NCBI GenBank assembly: GCA_965227215.1
Contig: OZ245729.1
Location: 1 to 64,000, forward strand
Length of the DNA: 64,000 nucleotides
Reading direction: 5' to 3'
Origin: Gracilimonas sp965227215
GTDB lineage: Bacteria > Bacteroidota > Rhodothermia > Balneolales > Balneolaceae
Positions 32,519 through 42,237 of this stretch are shown here, one piece after another. The notes under the pieces are model-generated. The model worked only from the letters and a program-made list of their open reading frames with translations. It made no database searches and was not told the DNA's origin. How positions within the stretch are numbered: position 1 is the first letter of the stretch; each line of letters begins with the position of its first letter. Both the position numbers and the translations under genes were made by a program.

Positions 32519-33010
32519 ATGAAGAAGATATTTGTACCTGTATTTTTGATGCTGCTATCTACATCACTGTTCGCGCAGGAAGCGGAGGTTATTCGACTTT
32601 CAGAGCCGGTTCAGGAAACAGAAGCCTATGAAGTGTTTGGCTCGGAAGTAAAGCAGTGGAACGAAGCGGTATCACTTGTTTCTGTGATTGAGTCTGAAGT
32701 AGAGCTATCCGGAAAAGAAGTAACTGTAGAAACAGAGGTAGCTAAAGTTTGCCAAAAGAAAGGCTGCTTTTTTGTGGCTAATCAGGACGGCTACTCAGCA
32801 CGGATTACCTTTAAGGATTATGGATTTTTTATCCCCACAGATTCCCAAGGAAAAACCGTTAAGCTGGTCGGAACATTTACCGTGAAGGAACTCTCTGAAG
32901 AGCAGGCCAAGCATTATGCTGAAGACGCTGGAGAAGATGCAGATGCAATAGAAGGCCCTCAGAAAGAATATTCTATTGTAGCTACGTCTGTGATGATTCC
33001 TAAATCATAA
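32519..33010 (+). CDS. Exported DUF4920-domain protein
   Basis: 163 residues with a signal peptide (about 1-19, ending LFAQ). The DUF4920 core is recognisable: YEVFGSEV, then ETEVAKVCQKKGCFFVA with two cysteines, ITFKDYGFFIPTDSQGKTVKLVGTF. The fold is an OB-like barrel of unknown function found in Bacteroidota relatives. The Cys pair could bind a metal or form a disulfide. It is followed 27 bases later by a metallopeptidase-like gene; no functional link is evident. Confidence 0.78.
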   Translation: MKKIFVPVFLMLLSTSLFAQEAEVIRLSEPVQETEAYEVFGSEVKQWNEAVSLVSVIESEVELSGKEVTVETEVAKVCQKKGCFFVANQDGYSARITFKDYGFFIPTDSQGKTVKLVGTFTVKELSEEQAKHYAEDAGEDADAIEGPQKEYSIVATSVMIPKS

Positions 33011-33037
33011 TTTTAATTTTAGATATTTAAACTATTC

Positions 33038-33529
33038 ATGCCAGAGAACGATTTTTTACAAGCTGAAGCAACTATTCATTCAACCAAGCAACTAATGGAG
33101 TCTCCGGAAGTGGAGGCTATAGCCAAACAAGTAATAGAGAAGCATAAACTCGAATTCGGTCCGGCTGAGATTGGCTATTTCCTTGTGTATCCAAATCTTT
33201 CCAAACAACGTGCGGCCAAGTGTATGAAAGCAAGCCGGGAGGTAAAACATTATTCGGGGAATGATTACCTGATTGAGATATCCGGTGAGCTGTGGGATAT
33301 GCTTGACAACGAAACCAAGGAGATGATGCTCTACCATGAGCTCCTCCATGTAGATCCTACCTTTAAGTCTAAGACTCAGGAGTGGAAGATGACCATCCGT
33401 AAGCCTGATTTTGCCGATTTCTACACTATCAATGATAAGTTTGGTAACGAGTGGTATAAGACGATTCAGGCAACGGCATCCTCGCTGTATGATCTGGATC
33501 CACGCCAGGAAAGCAAAGTAAAATTGTAG
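33038..33529 (+). CDS. Putative zinc metallopeptidase
   Basis: 163 residues, cytoplasmic (no signal). The zincin motif HELLH is at about residues 102-106 in MLYHELLHVDP, preceded by EISGELWDMLDNETKEMM. This matches the putative metallopeptidase family first noted in phages and widely found in bacterial chromosomes. The third zinc ligand is not obvious. Substrate and role are unknown. The following intergenic region is a long inverted repeat. Confidence 0.65.
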   Translation: MPENDFLQAEATIHSTKQLMESPEVEAIAKQVIEKHKLEFGPAEIGYFLVYPNLSKQRAAKCMKASREVKHYSGNDYLIEISGELWDMLDNETKEMMLYHELLHVDPTFKSKTQEWKMTIRKPDFADFYTINDKFGNEWYKTIQATASSLYDLDPRQESKVKL

Positions 33530-33536
33530 GTAGTCC

Positions 33537-33615
33537 AGGTTTTAGGTATTAGTTACAAGGTGTTAGGTTTTTTATTTCAGAGAACCTAACACCTAACACC
33601 TTGTCCCTAAAACCT
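33537..33615. repeat. Long imperfect inverted repeat between convergent genes
   Basis: AGGTTTTAGG at 33537-33546 is mirrored by CCTAAAACCT at 33606-33615, and ACAAGGTGTTAGGTT (from 33555) by AACCTAACACCT plus an extra ACACCTTGT on the right arm. The loop is T-rich. It can act as a bidirectional terminator between the metallopeptidase and SUI1 genes, or be a REP-like or MITE-like remnant. Confidence 0.65.
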
Positions 33616-33838
33616 ATTTAACCTCATAGCCTTCTTTTTCCAAAATTTTCTTTATTCGATTAACGTGATCTCCCTGGATTTCAATGGTTTTTCCTTTAAC
33701 CGTTCCCCCGGTGCCCAGCTGCGTTTTTAGTTTCTTTTCTAAATCTTCGATTACCTGAGGGTTATGTGTGATTCCTCGAATTACGGAAACCTGCTTTCCT
33801 CTGCGTCCGGCTGTTTCCATTTTTACGCTTACTTTCAT
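33614..33838 (-). CDS. Short SUI1/YciH-family translation initiation factor-like protein
   Basis: 74 residues with the SUI1 core: GRRGKQVSVIRGI, then LKTQLGTGGTVKGKTIEIQGDHVNRIKKIL. This is the eIF1/YciH fold, which binds the small ribosomal subunit and affects start selection. It is shorter than the roughly 108-residue E. coli YciH because the N-terminal tail is missing, but the core is intact. It starts one base after the MATE gene stop, so it is probably translated by coupling. Confidence 0.82.
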   Translation of the reverse strand: MKVSVKMETAGRRGKQVSVIRGITHNPQVIEDLEKKLKTQLGTGGTVKGKTIEIQGDHVNRIKKILEKEGYEVK

Positions 33839-33839
33839 T

Positions 33840-35252
33840 CTATACTTTTGTTTTTTTCCAATTTCCGCGTCGGAACAATATAAAGCCTATTACGCCCAAT
33901 AGTGATTCCGCTACTACTATAGAGTAAAAAACGCCTTCTTCGTTCCATTCAAGAGATATTGCCAAAAAATAAGCAAGCGGGATTTCGATAATCCAGAAGC
34001 AAATCAGGTTAATGAGGGTGGGAGTTTTCGTATCTCCGGCACCGTTAAAGGCCTGAATAATTACCATCCCAAAAGCATAGGCAAGGTATCCATAACTCAT
34101 AATACGCAGGCATTTTGAGCCAATGGCAATAATGGCGGCATCGTCAGTGAAAATACGCACAAGGTTCTCGGCAAATATCAGAAAACAAACTCCGACCAAG
34201 CCCAAAAATATCATATTGATGATGGCTGATATCCAGGTCGATTTCTCAGCTCGTTCGGGTTGATTGGCTCCCAGGTTTTGTCCCACAAGAGTTGCTGCTG
34301 CATTACTCATGCCCCAGGAAGGTAAAATCGAAAAAATCAGTATACGAATAGCTATGGTATAACCGGCTAAGGCCACACTGCCAAATTCTGCTATAATCCG
34401 GACAAGCCCAACCCAGCTTGCAGTGGCAATCAGGAATTGGCCAATGCCACCAATGGAAACCCGAATCAATCTTTTTAAGATTTCAGTTTGAATGGAGATA
34501 TGTTTTCTAAGAATGATAATTCTACCTTTACCATCAAACAGGCGATAAAACTGATAGCAAACTCCAATTCCCCGACCAATGGTAGTTGCAACGGCAGCTC
34601 CGGCTATTCCAAGTTCAGGGAAAGGTCCGTATCCGAATATGAGTAGTGGATCCAGGACAATGTTAATACCATTCGCAATCCACAAAACCCGCATGGCGAT
34701 GGCAGCATCACCGGCACCTCTAAAAATGGAGTTGATCACAAACAGAAACATGATGACCAGGTTCCCGCCTAGCATAATGGCGGTGTAGGAGGAGAGATGC
34801 GTGGCTATGTTTTCATTCGCTCCCATGAGAAGTAAAATTTCCTCAGCAAAGAATATTCCTGTTAAGGAAATGGGTGCAGAAATAATCAGGCAAACAAAAA
34901 TAGCCTGAACCGCTGATTTGGCTGCGTCATCTTTGTTCTTTTCCCCGATTCGACGCGATATAATAGCGGTTGTAGCCATACTAAACCCTATGGCTATAGC
35001 ATACACGAGGGTAAGAACCGATTCGGTGATGCCGACAGCTGCAACGGCATCTGCTCCAAGTTTGGAGACAAAGAAAATATCTACGACAGCGAAGATGGAT
35101 TCCATCATCATCTCCAACACCATGGGGATGGAGAGGATTAGTATAGCCCTGCCGATATTACCTTTTGTAAAGTCGAGTTCAGTTCCAGCCAGAGAGGCTT
35201 TAATGTCTTCCCAGATAGAATTTGGGGTGGTTTCTGGCTGTATTTCGGTCAT
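33840..35252 (-). CDS. MATE-family efflux transporter
   Basis: 470 residues with about twelve hydrophobic helices. Characteristic stretches include ILSIPMVLEMMMESIFAVVDIFFVSKLG (near 33-60), GAGDAAIAMRVLW and a paired GAGDTKTPTLINLICFW in the second half. The family exports cationic drugs or metabolites in exchange for Na+ or H+; the substrate is unknown. It follows a short gene by three bases and is followed one base later by the SUI1-like gene. Confidence 0.9.
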   Translation of the reverse strand: MTEIQPETTPNSIWEDIKASLAGTELDFTKGNIGRAILILSIPMVLEMMMESIFAVVDIFFVSKLGADAVAAVGITESVLTLVYAIAIGFSMATTAIISRRIGEKNKDDAAKSAVQAIFVCLIISAPISLTGIFFAEEILLLMGANENIATHLSSYTAIMLGGNLVIMFLFVINSIFRGAGDAAIAMRVLWIANGINIVLDPLLIFGYGPFPELGIAGAAVATTIGRGIGVCYQFYRLFDGKGRIIILRKHISIQTEILKRLIRVSIGGIGQFLIATASWVGLVRIIAEFGSVALAGYTIAIRILIFSILPSWGMSNAAATLVGQNLGANQPERAEKSTWISAIINMIFLGLVGVCFLIFAENLVRIFTDDAAIIAIGSKCLRIMSYGYLAYAFGMVIIQAFNGAGDTKTPTLINLICFWIIEIPLAYFLAISLEWNEEGVFYSIVVAESLLGVIGFILFRRGNWKKTKV

Positions 35253-35255
35253 ACT

Positions 35256-35816
35256 TTAGTGTGGACGAGGGGAAAGAAAGTGGGAGCCATGAACGTGCCA
35301 GTTCTGTACTTTCCAAGCCATTTTTTCAATGAAAGAAGAGGGTGCTTTGAAAAGAACAACAGAGTCTGCTTTTCTAACCACCATGCGATCCAGTTGGTCG
35401 AAATCTTTAAATTCAAGGACAACAGGAGCTTTGATTTTATGCACGTTTCTCAGGAAATACTTTTCCTGAGGAGATGCATACTTAACTACAGATTTGGTAT
35501 AACCGGTATAGACGCCATTCAGTTGTTCCGCATTTTTAAAGATTACAAGAGGGGCATTTTCATCAATAGAAGAGAAACATTCATCAATGTTGGCATAGCT
35601 TTCTTCTTCAAAAGGAGTGACAACCTCAACCAGATCAATAATAACGGCCTCTCCGATGATTTCTCTTTTAAGTTCATCAAGGGCAGCTTCTCGGTTTGTG
35701 GTAAAAGGACCTGCATATACAATCAGGTTGTGCTCAGAATCACCAAGATTTCTGAACATCTTTAAAAACTCTTTGTAATTAACACTGTTGTATTCAAAAG
35801 TATTTTTTGCGTCCAT
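35256..35816 (-). CDS. Degenerate AAA-like protein of unknown function
   Basis: 186 residues from the ATG at 35816; a TTG at 35852 would add 12. The layout recalls an AAA+ ATPase core without its catalytic residues: LIVYAGPFTTNREAAL where a Walker A loop would be (no GKT), PLVIFKNAEQL in place of Walker B (no Asp-Glu), and VVLEFKDFDQLDRMVVRKADSVVLF like the sensor/arginine-finger segment. A truncated lid may follow. Nucleotide hydrolysis is unlikely. It may be a structural partner of an active ATPase; this is inference from pattern only. It lies three bases upstream of the MATE gene. Confidence 0.4.
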   Translation of the reverse strand: MDAKNTFEYNSVNYKEFLKMFRNLGDSEHNLIVYAGPFTTNREAALDELKREIIGEAVIIDLVEVVTPFEEESYANIDECFSSIDENAPLVIFKNAEQLNGVYTGYTKSVVKYASPQEKYFLRNVHKIKAPVVLEFKDFDQLDRMVVRKADSVVLFKAPSSFIEKMAWKVQNWHVHGSHFLSPRPH

Positions 35817-35889
35817 ATTCGAAAACTGTACCTGATTATTAATGAGCTTCAAAGGTAGCGGTTAGAACAATTGTAAGAAAGGCTTAAAA

Positions 35890-35925
35890 GAAAAAAAGTC
35901 CGCCTTGGGTAAGGCGGACTTTTAA
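35890..35925. terminator. Bidirectional terminator
   Basis: AAAAGTCCGCCTT (35894-35906) pairs perfectly with AAGGCGGACTTTT (35911-35923) around a GGGT loop, with A/T tracts on both sides. Its main use is to end the Ig-repeat lipoprotein gene on the minus strand. Confidence 0.92.
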
Positions 35926-35947
35926 GCAACTAAAGAGTAAAGTATCG

Positions 35948-38900
35948 TTAATTAGTGTTAACGGGAGTTCCTCCGTCATTCACGAGTCTTCTCACACCGT
36001 AAATGCCACTAAAAGTAGTAACGTTTCCAGATGGAGTTGTTACTCTTATCTGTAGAGTGATATCAGCAGCTGCACTACTTTCTTCATCCGTATCACGAAT
36101 GGAGAATTGGAACTCAGTTGCACCAGGTCCCGGATTGATATGATCGCCTAAAGTGAAGTTTGCATCTCCGGTAACTTCGATCCCTGCGCCACCATCGATT
36201 TCAATGCGGGTACCTGCAGCCATTGGGTTGCCGTTAAGGTCTTGAACAACATAATCAAATGTTGCACCGCCACCGGGAGCTAAGGTGTCAAAAGGCATGG
36301 CATCCGGCGTACTGATATTTGCGGCAGAGGTGGAGAAAACAACCGATGCAGTACGTTCTATGAACTGGCTGTTTTCATCAATGGTTCTTGCAGTAACTGT
36401 TAAGTCACCATCGTTTAGTGGACCTCTTGGGTTTCCGGATTGCAGTGTCACTGAAGCTCTACCAAGGGCATCAGTATGGTCTACAGCCGAACCTTCAATA
36501 ACACCTCCGGTAGTTTCAAAGTACACAGCTGTACCCGGTTTTACCGGATTACTAAATTTATCACCAACAATTACTTCTAAAGTGGTGGTCGTTCCATTAA
36601 TATTGAAGCCTTCAATGTTTTTAACTGTAGGAGCAATACTAAAGTGATCAAAATCAGGGAAACCGCCATGAATGGTAATGGCAACCGGATTGGAGCGAAT
36701 GGTTGAAGGAGCAAAAGGCGGCTCAATCCTAGCTTGAATTTGCAGAACGCCAGCAGTATTACCACTAAATACGTTAGTCGTAACCCTTCCCGTTGAGTTA
36801 GTAGTTGCCACAGCAGGTAGAACACCTTCACCGCCTCCGGGTCCCTGGATAATTTCAAATTCAACATCAACTGGGCTGTCTAAATCTAATGGCCTGCCTG
36901 CAGAATCCTGAACCTGAAAGGTAAGAGATGAATTAACAATTCCGCCTGTTTCCTTAATGTTAATTGTGTTTCTTTGAACATCTTCTAAAACGATTGCTGC
37001 AGGGGCACTCGGTGTTCCTGAAACACCACCACCAGTTCCGTATATAGTTAGTTCACTGTTTGTAGTAACCGTACCGGATGGGGAAGTAGCTGTAATGTAG
37101 ATGGTTTCGGATTTACTGAAATTGCTTGCAGCGGTAGCTGTAAAGCTGAAATCAGTAGTGCCTTGGCCTGTTGATAATTCGTTAGGCATTATATAAGAAG
37201 TTACACCTGTTAAGTTAACGCCCCCATTTCCGCCCGGGGTAACCTCGATTCTCGTTCCTGCCGGCATTGGATTTCCGTTAAGGTCTATTACCTCATAGCC
37301 TACATCGAAACTTTCATCAGGGCCTAATTCTAACTCTGTAATATCAGGAGTTATATTCGCTTTGGAAGTAGAGAAGATGAAAGGGGAGGTTTGGGATATT
37401 TCATTTCCATTAGCATCAGTGGTTTTTGCAGTAACAACACCTTGACCATTACCCGGGCGTGGATTACCAGCATATAGGGTAACTTCAGTATAGCCGGTCT
37501 CATCAGTATGTCCGGTTCCTGAGCCATCAATGACTCCACCAGTTGTTTCAAAATAAACAGCAGTTCCTGGTTTTACCGGGTTACTGAATTCATCTCCCGC
37601 TCTAACTTTGTACGTAATTGAAGCTCCGTTTCTATCAAAACCTTCTATATTAGTTTCAGTCAGAGGTTCAAGAGTGAAGTGGTTTGCATCAGGAAACCCA
37701 CCATGGATGGTTACAGCAACTGGTTTTGAAACAATGGATGTTCCCACAACTTGAGCCTGAATTTGGACAACTCCTGCAGTATTACCTGCATTAAGGTTTG
37801 AAGTGGCTCTGCCTTGAGCGTCAGTTGTTACGGTGATAGGAGTTATGCTTGCTCCACCCGGGTTCGAAAGAATGGAAAACTCTACGTCAACAGCACTTTG
37901 AGAATCCAGAGCACGTCCGGCAGAATCTTGTACCTGGAAGGTAAAGGTTGAATTGGTTGTTCCACCTGACTCCGCAATATTAATAGTTTCGTTGCTTAAG
38001 CCTACTAACTCCATCGATGCCGGTTCTTCCGGATCTCCGGTTACTACGCCTCCGGTAGTAGCCACCACAAGCGCCTGGTTGGTTATAACACCCCCCGGAG
38101 AGGTAACTTTGATTATAATATTTGCACTTCCGCTAAATGTTTCAGCAGCATTTATGTTAAAAGAAAAGTCCGTAATCTGGTCTCCTCCGGTTAAAGCGTC
38201 TTCAATTGTTTGTGAAGTACTACCACTTACTGAAAGGGCACTGGTTTGGCTTGTGACACTTACAGAAGTACCGGCTGCCATGGGGTTTCCATTTTTGTCG
38301 GTTACAGTAAAGTCAACAGATTGATTATCCCCACCGGCTATCACAATCTCGGTATCGTTAAAGTCAGAGGTGATGTCAGCTTTTGATGTAGTAAAAAGTA
38401 AGTCGAGAGTAGAAGTAATCTCGGTACTGTCCTGATTTACAGTTGTGGCGGTAACGGTTCCCGATCCTAAATTTTCAGGGTTTAGTTCAACCGTCGCTTG
38501 CCCTTTGTCATCAGTATGACCTTGAGCAGAACCGTCAATCACACCGTTATCAGTACTGAAATAAACAGCTGTACCGGGTTTCACCGGGTTACTGAAAGCA
38601 TCACCAAGTAAGGCGTTAACAGGGATTCGGAGGGGATCTGATAATTCATAATTCAGATTTGCCGAAGATAATGAAAAGTTGCTTGCTACGGGAAAGCCAC
38701 CATGAACGGCAACTGCCACCGGTTTTGAGGTAATGGATGTGCCAACCACGCGAGCCTGAATTTGAGCCACACCGGCGGTATTGCCGGCATTCAGGTTAGA
38801 GGTAACACGGCCTTGGGCATCAGTTCGAGCCTGAGTAGGAGTAATACTGGCTCCGCCCGGATTTGAAAGAATCGAGAACTCTACATCAACCGCACTTTCT

Positions 38901-40558
38901 GAATTCAATGCACGGCCTGCCGAATCTTGTACCTGGAACGTAAATGCGGTATTGGTAATACCTCCTGATTCGGCGATGTTAATGGCTTCATTAGCTAATG
39001 AAACCAGTTCCATAGATGCAGGAGCTTCAGGATCACCAGCAACAACTCCTCCGGTAGAGTTAATTGTTATGAAGTCATTGGTTGTAACACCAGAGGGGGA
39101 GGTTACCGTAATCGTAACATTCTGGCTTCCGCTGAATCCCTCTCCAACAGATGCGTTAAAAGTGAAAGAAGTAATCCCACTTCCTCCAGACAATTCGTCG
39201 CCTAAAGTTGTAGAAGTAGTTCCGCTTAATGTGATAGAACCTTCAGTTGAAACTTGAATGGAGGTACCTGAGGCCATAGGATTTCCATTTCGATCCGTAA
39301 CCGTAAAATCAATACTGGTACTCTCGCCTGGATTTAGAGACAGTTCATCTGTAGCTACAATATTGGCTTTTGAACTTGAAAATAACAGATTAAGGCTTTG
39401 TTGTATTTCCTGATCATCTTTATCAATAGTAGTAGCTGTAACAGTAGTATTTCCCGTTCCATTAGGATTCAGATTTACGGTAGCTTTTCCTTCTTCGTCC
39501 GTGTGATCTTCTGCTGAACCGGCAATTACCCCGCTTGATGTATTGAAGTAAACGGCGGTTCCGGGTGTTACCGGGTTACTAAATTCATCACCTACAAGAA
39601 CCGATATTGGAACCTGAAGCCCCTGTACATATTCATAATTAAGATTTGAAGTGGAAATAGAAAAATGGTTCGCATCTGGAAATCCACCATGAATAGTAAT
39701 AGCAACTGGTTCGGAAGTAATAACAACCTGCTCACTTATCACCTTTCTGGCAATTTTATTATTGTCCATAGAAGGGGTGGTATTATCAAACTCATCAAGA
39801 GAATTTGTACTTGCGTTCAAATTTTTATTGGAAACACTGGCTAAGGGGGAGAACTTCTGTATAGTTCTTTCAATTCTTGCCTGTACTTTAACTACACCTG
39901 CAGTATTACCACTCTTTAAAGTTGCACTTGCTTTACCTTGGGCATTAGTTGTTACCGACAAAGGTGTGATTTCTTCTCCACCTCCCGGGCCGGATACAAT
40001 GGAAAACTCTACATCAATTGCGTTAACAAGGTCTATACTGTTACCCGAAGAATCCTGAACCTCAAATGTAATAGTGCTGCTTGTATTTCCTCCTGTAGCG
40101 GCAATATTAATCGTTTCCGAGCTAAGTTCTGCTAATTGAATTGCAGCAGCTCCCCCTGAGGGGCCGGAAGGTCCATCATCATCGCCATCGTCGCCATCTC
40201 CACTTTGATCGGCAGGTAACTCAAAATTGAATCCGGTGATTTGATCTTTTGGAGTTACTTTTAATGTTCTGTTTACTTCCGTGAAATTTGTTGCAGAGAC
40301 AGTAATGCTGAGATCTGTTATTTCTAGTATTTCTAACGCTCCAAGAGAATATTGCCCTGTACTGTCAGTACGAGTAAAGGTATTACTAAATTCACCGGGA
40401 TCAGTAATCTGAACCAACGCATCAATAACAGGTTCCCGTGTTTGCTCGTTAACGACCTGCCCTTGAATGATAACTCCTTCATCATCGGAAGATTTACATG
40501 AGTTGATCAGAAGGGTAACGAATAAAGCCGTGCAAAGAAGTAGAGATATTTTACGCAT
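35948..40558 (-). CDS. Large surface lipoprotein with four tandem Ig-like repeat units
   Basis: 1536 residues. The lipoprotein signal ends LLINSC (Cys21). A carboxypeptidase-regulatory-like domain spans about 30-115 (GQVVNEQTREPVIDALVQI), followed by an acidic Asp/Gly linker. Four units of about 340 residues begin near 138, 514, 847 and 1186; each has ETINIAESGG with FQVQDSAGRAL, then HGGFP with GDEFSNPVKPGTAVYF and GVIDGSA..HTD, then TDLNGNPMAAGT. These are bacterial Ig-like (invasin/Big-1-type) modules. Unit 1 carries an extra insertion at about 235-275. Units 2 and 3 are the most alike. Probably exposed at the cell surface and involved in adhesion; the ligand is unknown. Confidence 0.82.
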   Translation of the reverse strand: MRKISLLLCTALFVTLLINSCKSSDDEGVIIQGQVVNEQTREPVIDALVQITDPGEFSNTFTRTDSTGQYSLGALEILEITDLSITVSATNFTEVNRTLKVTPKDQITGFNFELPADQSGDGDDGDDDGPSGPSGGAAAIQLAELSSETINIAATGGNTSSTITFEVQDSSGNSIDLVNAIDVEFSIVSGPGGGEEITPLSVTTNAQGKASATLKSGNTAGVVKVQARIERTIQKFSPLASVSNKNLNASTNSLDEFDNTTPSMDNNKIARKVISEQVVITSEPVAITIHGGFPDANHFSISTSNLNYEYVQGLQVPISVLVGDEFSNPVTPGTAVYFNTSSGVIAGSAEDHTDEEGKATVNLNPNGTGNTTVTATTIDKDDQEIQQSLNLLFSSSKANIVATDELSLNPGESTSIDFTVTDRNGNPMASGTSIQVSTEGSITLSGTTSTTLGDELSGGSGITSFTFNASVGEGFSGSQNVTITVTSPSGVTTNDFITINSTGGVVAGDPEAPASMELVSLANEAINIAESGGITNTAFTFQVQDSAGRALNSESAVDVEFSILSNPGGASITPTQARTDAQGRVTSNLNAGNTAGVAQIQARVVGTSITSKPVAVAVHGGFPVASNFSLSSANLNYELSDPLRIPVNALLGDAFSNPVKPGTAVYFSTDNGVIDGSAQGHTDDKGQATVELNPENLGSGTVTATTVNQDSTEITSTLDLLFTTSKADITSDFNDTEIVIAGGDNQSVDFTVTDKNGNPMAAGTSVSVTSQTSALSVSGSTSQTIEDALTGGDQITDFSFNINAAETFSGSANIIIKVTSPGGVITNQALVVATTGGVVTGDPEEPASMELVGLSNETINIAESGGTTNSTFTFQVQDSAGRALDSQSAVDVEFSILSNPGGASITPITVTTDAQGRATSNLNAGNTAGVVQIQAQVVGTSIVSKPVAVTIHGGFPDANHFTLEPLTETNIEGFDRNGASITYKVRAGDEFSNPVKPGTAVYFETTGGVIDGSGTGHTDETGYTEVTLYAGNPRPGNGQGVVTAKTTDANGNEISQTSPFIFSTSKANITPDITELELGPDESFDVGYEVIDLNGNPMPAGTRIEVTPGGNGGVNLTGVTSYIMPNELSTGQGTTDFSFTATAASNFSKSETIYITATSPSGTVTTNSELTIYGTGGGVSGTPSAPAAIVLEDVQRNTINIKETGGIVNSSLTFQVQDSAGRPLDLDSPVDVEFEIIQGPGGGEGVLPAVATTNSTGRVTTNVFSGNTAGVLQIQARIEPPFAPSTIRSNPVAITIHGGFPDFDHFSIAPTVKNIEGFNINGTTTTLEVIVGDKFSNPVKPGTAVYFETTGGVIEGSAVDHTDALGRASVTLQSGNPRGPLNDGDLTVTARTIDENSQFIERTASVVFSTSAANISTPDAMPFDTLAPGGGATFDYVVQDLNGNPMAAGTRIEIDGGAGIEVTGDANFTLGDHINPGPGATEFQFSIRDTDEESSAAADITLQIRVTTPSGNVTTFSGIYGVRRLVNDGGTPVNTN

Positions 40559-40679
40559 AGTTTTTTCTTTTATAGAGAACTAAGGGGATACTAAGTTACA
40601 ATAAAATTCATTTCAAGTTAGAAATACGTTATAAATGGAAAGGGGAAAGAAGCGAAGGCAGCCTTACAGAATCAAATCC

Positions 40680-41900
40680 TTAAGCGTTAGCAGGGGCTGT
40701 TTTTTCGGAATTAAGCTCAGGTTCAGGAACATGGAACCATACTACATAAGCCATAATTAGTATCATAACGGTTCCCATCAGGGTATTGCTAACATACCCC
40801 TGTTGAACATAAAAAGGGCCGGCTATTGAGCCTCCAACTCCGTATCCAACTTGCCCGATGGCCACCAGTAAACTCATTAGAGACCCTCTGTTATCAGATT
40901 TAATTAACTGCGTAGAAAGCGCCTGAAAAGGGCTGATTCTCATGGCAATGAGTACCATTGCTCCAAAAAAGATGAGGTAAGCTATCCAAAATTCAGAAAC
41001 AACATAGGTAGTAATCCCCATAACAACCGAAAGTCCCAAGCAGGAAATAATGATTATTTTTTTCCGCCCAATACGATCTGATATTTTACCGGCAATAGGT
41101 CCTGTAATCACATTAGCTATGCCTCCAACAAAGAAAAGGGTTGCTATAGCCCTGCCATCAACACCGAAGGTGTTTTCCAGCCAGGTGGGTAGGTAAACCA
41201 CATATACCGAGATACTTAAAAACATCACCACATAGGCAAAAGCAACGGCGCGGACTTCACTCCGTTTAAGTAACTCATAATATTTAGATACTGAACCTTT
41301 AAATGTAACCCGATCTTTTGACAGCTCAACATTTGGCTGTGGAACTTTGAATAAAATGAGAATAAAGGTTAGAGCCATTATCACTGCAAAAAGGAGGAAG
41401 GGGATTCGAAAGCCGAATAGATCCGCGAGTAGTGTACCGATGGGTATTCCAAGAATTTGCCCCATAGCGATGCCGCTCATAATCCACCCGTTAGCCCAGC
41501 CTCTTTTTTCATAAGGAAAATAATCTCCCACATAGGCAACTGCAGCCCCGCTTAATACACCCCCGGCCATTCCTGCCAAAGCCCGAACAAATAGTAATCC
41601 TAAAAAAGTATCAACCAAGCCATGAAGAAAAAGAAATAATGAGATGCCTCCCGTTCCTATTAATAAGACTTTCCGGCGTCCGATTTTGTCGGATAGCGGC
41701 CCCATGATAATGGCAAACATTCCTACCATTACTGCATACACAGTAACCAGATTTCCAAGGATTTCTAACGGAGTTCCAAGCTGTTCGCTTATACGAGGAA
41801 GGATAGGAGAAATAATCATGACCTGACTACTTGCTGCAAAAACAAGTAGCCAGAGGGCAAAAATTATTAGGTAAGGATTACCGTCTTGCTTCTTGGTCAT
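40680..41900 (-). CDS. Major facilitator superfamily transporter
   Basis: 406 residues with twelve hydrophobic segments. The MFS signature between helices 2 and 3 is GPLSDKIGRRKVLLIG at about 68-83, and its repeat in the second half is GKISDRIGRKKIIIISC. It resembles the drug/H+ antiporter subgroup. The substrate is unknown. It stands alone, divergent from the pilus operon, and a gap of 337 bases lies between them. Confidence 0.9.
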   Translation of the reverse strand: MTKKQDGNPYLIIFALWLLVFAASSQVMIISPILPRISEQLGTPLEILGNLVTVYAVMVGMFAIIMGPLSDKIGRRKVLLIGTGGISLFLFLHGLVDTFLGLLFVRALAGMAGGVLSGAAVAYVGDYFPYEKRGWANGWIMSGIAMGQILGIPIGTLLADLFGFRIPFLLFAVIMALTFILILFKVPQPNVELSKDRVTFKGSVSKYYELLKRSEVRAVAFAYVVMFLSISVYVVYLPTWLENTFGVDGRAIATLFFVGGIANVITGPIAGKISDRIGRKKIIIISCLGLSVVMGITTYVVSEFWIAYLIFFGAMVLIAMRISPFQALSTQLIKSDNRGSLMSLLVAIGQVGYGVGGSIAGPFYVQQGYVSNTLMGTVMILIMAYVVWFHVPEPELNSEKTAPANA

Positions 41901-42237
41901 TCTAAAATCTTTGGTCCAAGATAGAATGCAGATATTTAAAAAACAGAAAATAATTTTACCATCTACAACTGATCTTAAAACTCCAATTTATGTTTTAAGA
42001 AAAGGGGACGATCAACAGAAATATCATCCTTAAAAAAATTCAAATATACTTTTTGGAACATTATTCTTATTTCTAAAAAAAAAGTAGTTTATTGTAACAA
42101 ATTAGGATATATATCATCATTAAATGGCAACCCGGTATCGCTTTTTTTTCGTAATGCATTATGAGATACCGATGTTTCAAAATTATATTAAATCAGACGC
42201 GTCGTCTTAAGAACTGAGAAGGGTAAATTTTAGCATT
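41901..42237 (+). promoter_or_regulatory. 337-base regulatory region upstream of the pilus assembly operon
   Basis: No gene is seen. It holds an AT-rich block with TTGTAACAA (42092-42100), an inverted repeat CGGTATC (42133-42139) / GATACCG (42165-42171), the palindrome TAATGCATTA at 42152-42161, and TTTTTTTCGTAA at 42143-42154. The last 12-mer recurs exactly at 46021-46032 before the PilT-like gene. These are candidate operator elements; no clear core promoter was found. Confidence 0.45.

Noticed and set aside
36300..40000. Regularly recurring DNA words that might suggest a CRISPR or satellite array
   Set aside because: They are codons of the four Ig-like units of one continuous gene; unit length is about 1 kb and not CRISPR-like.
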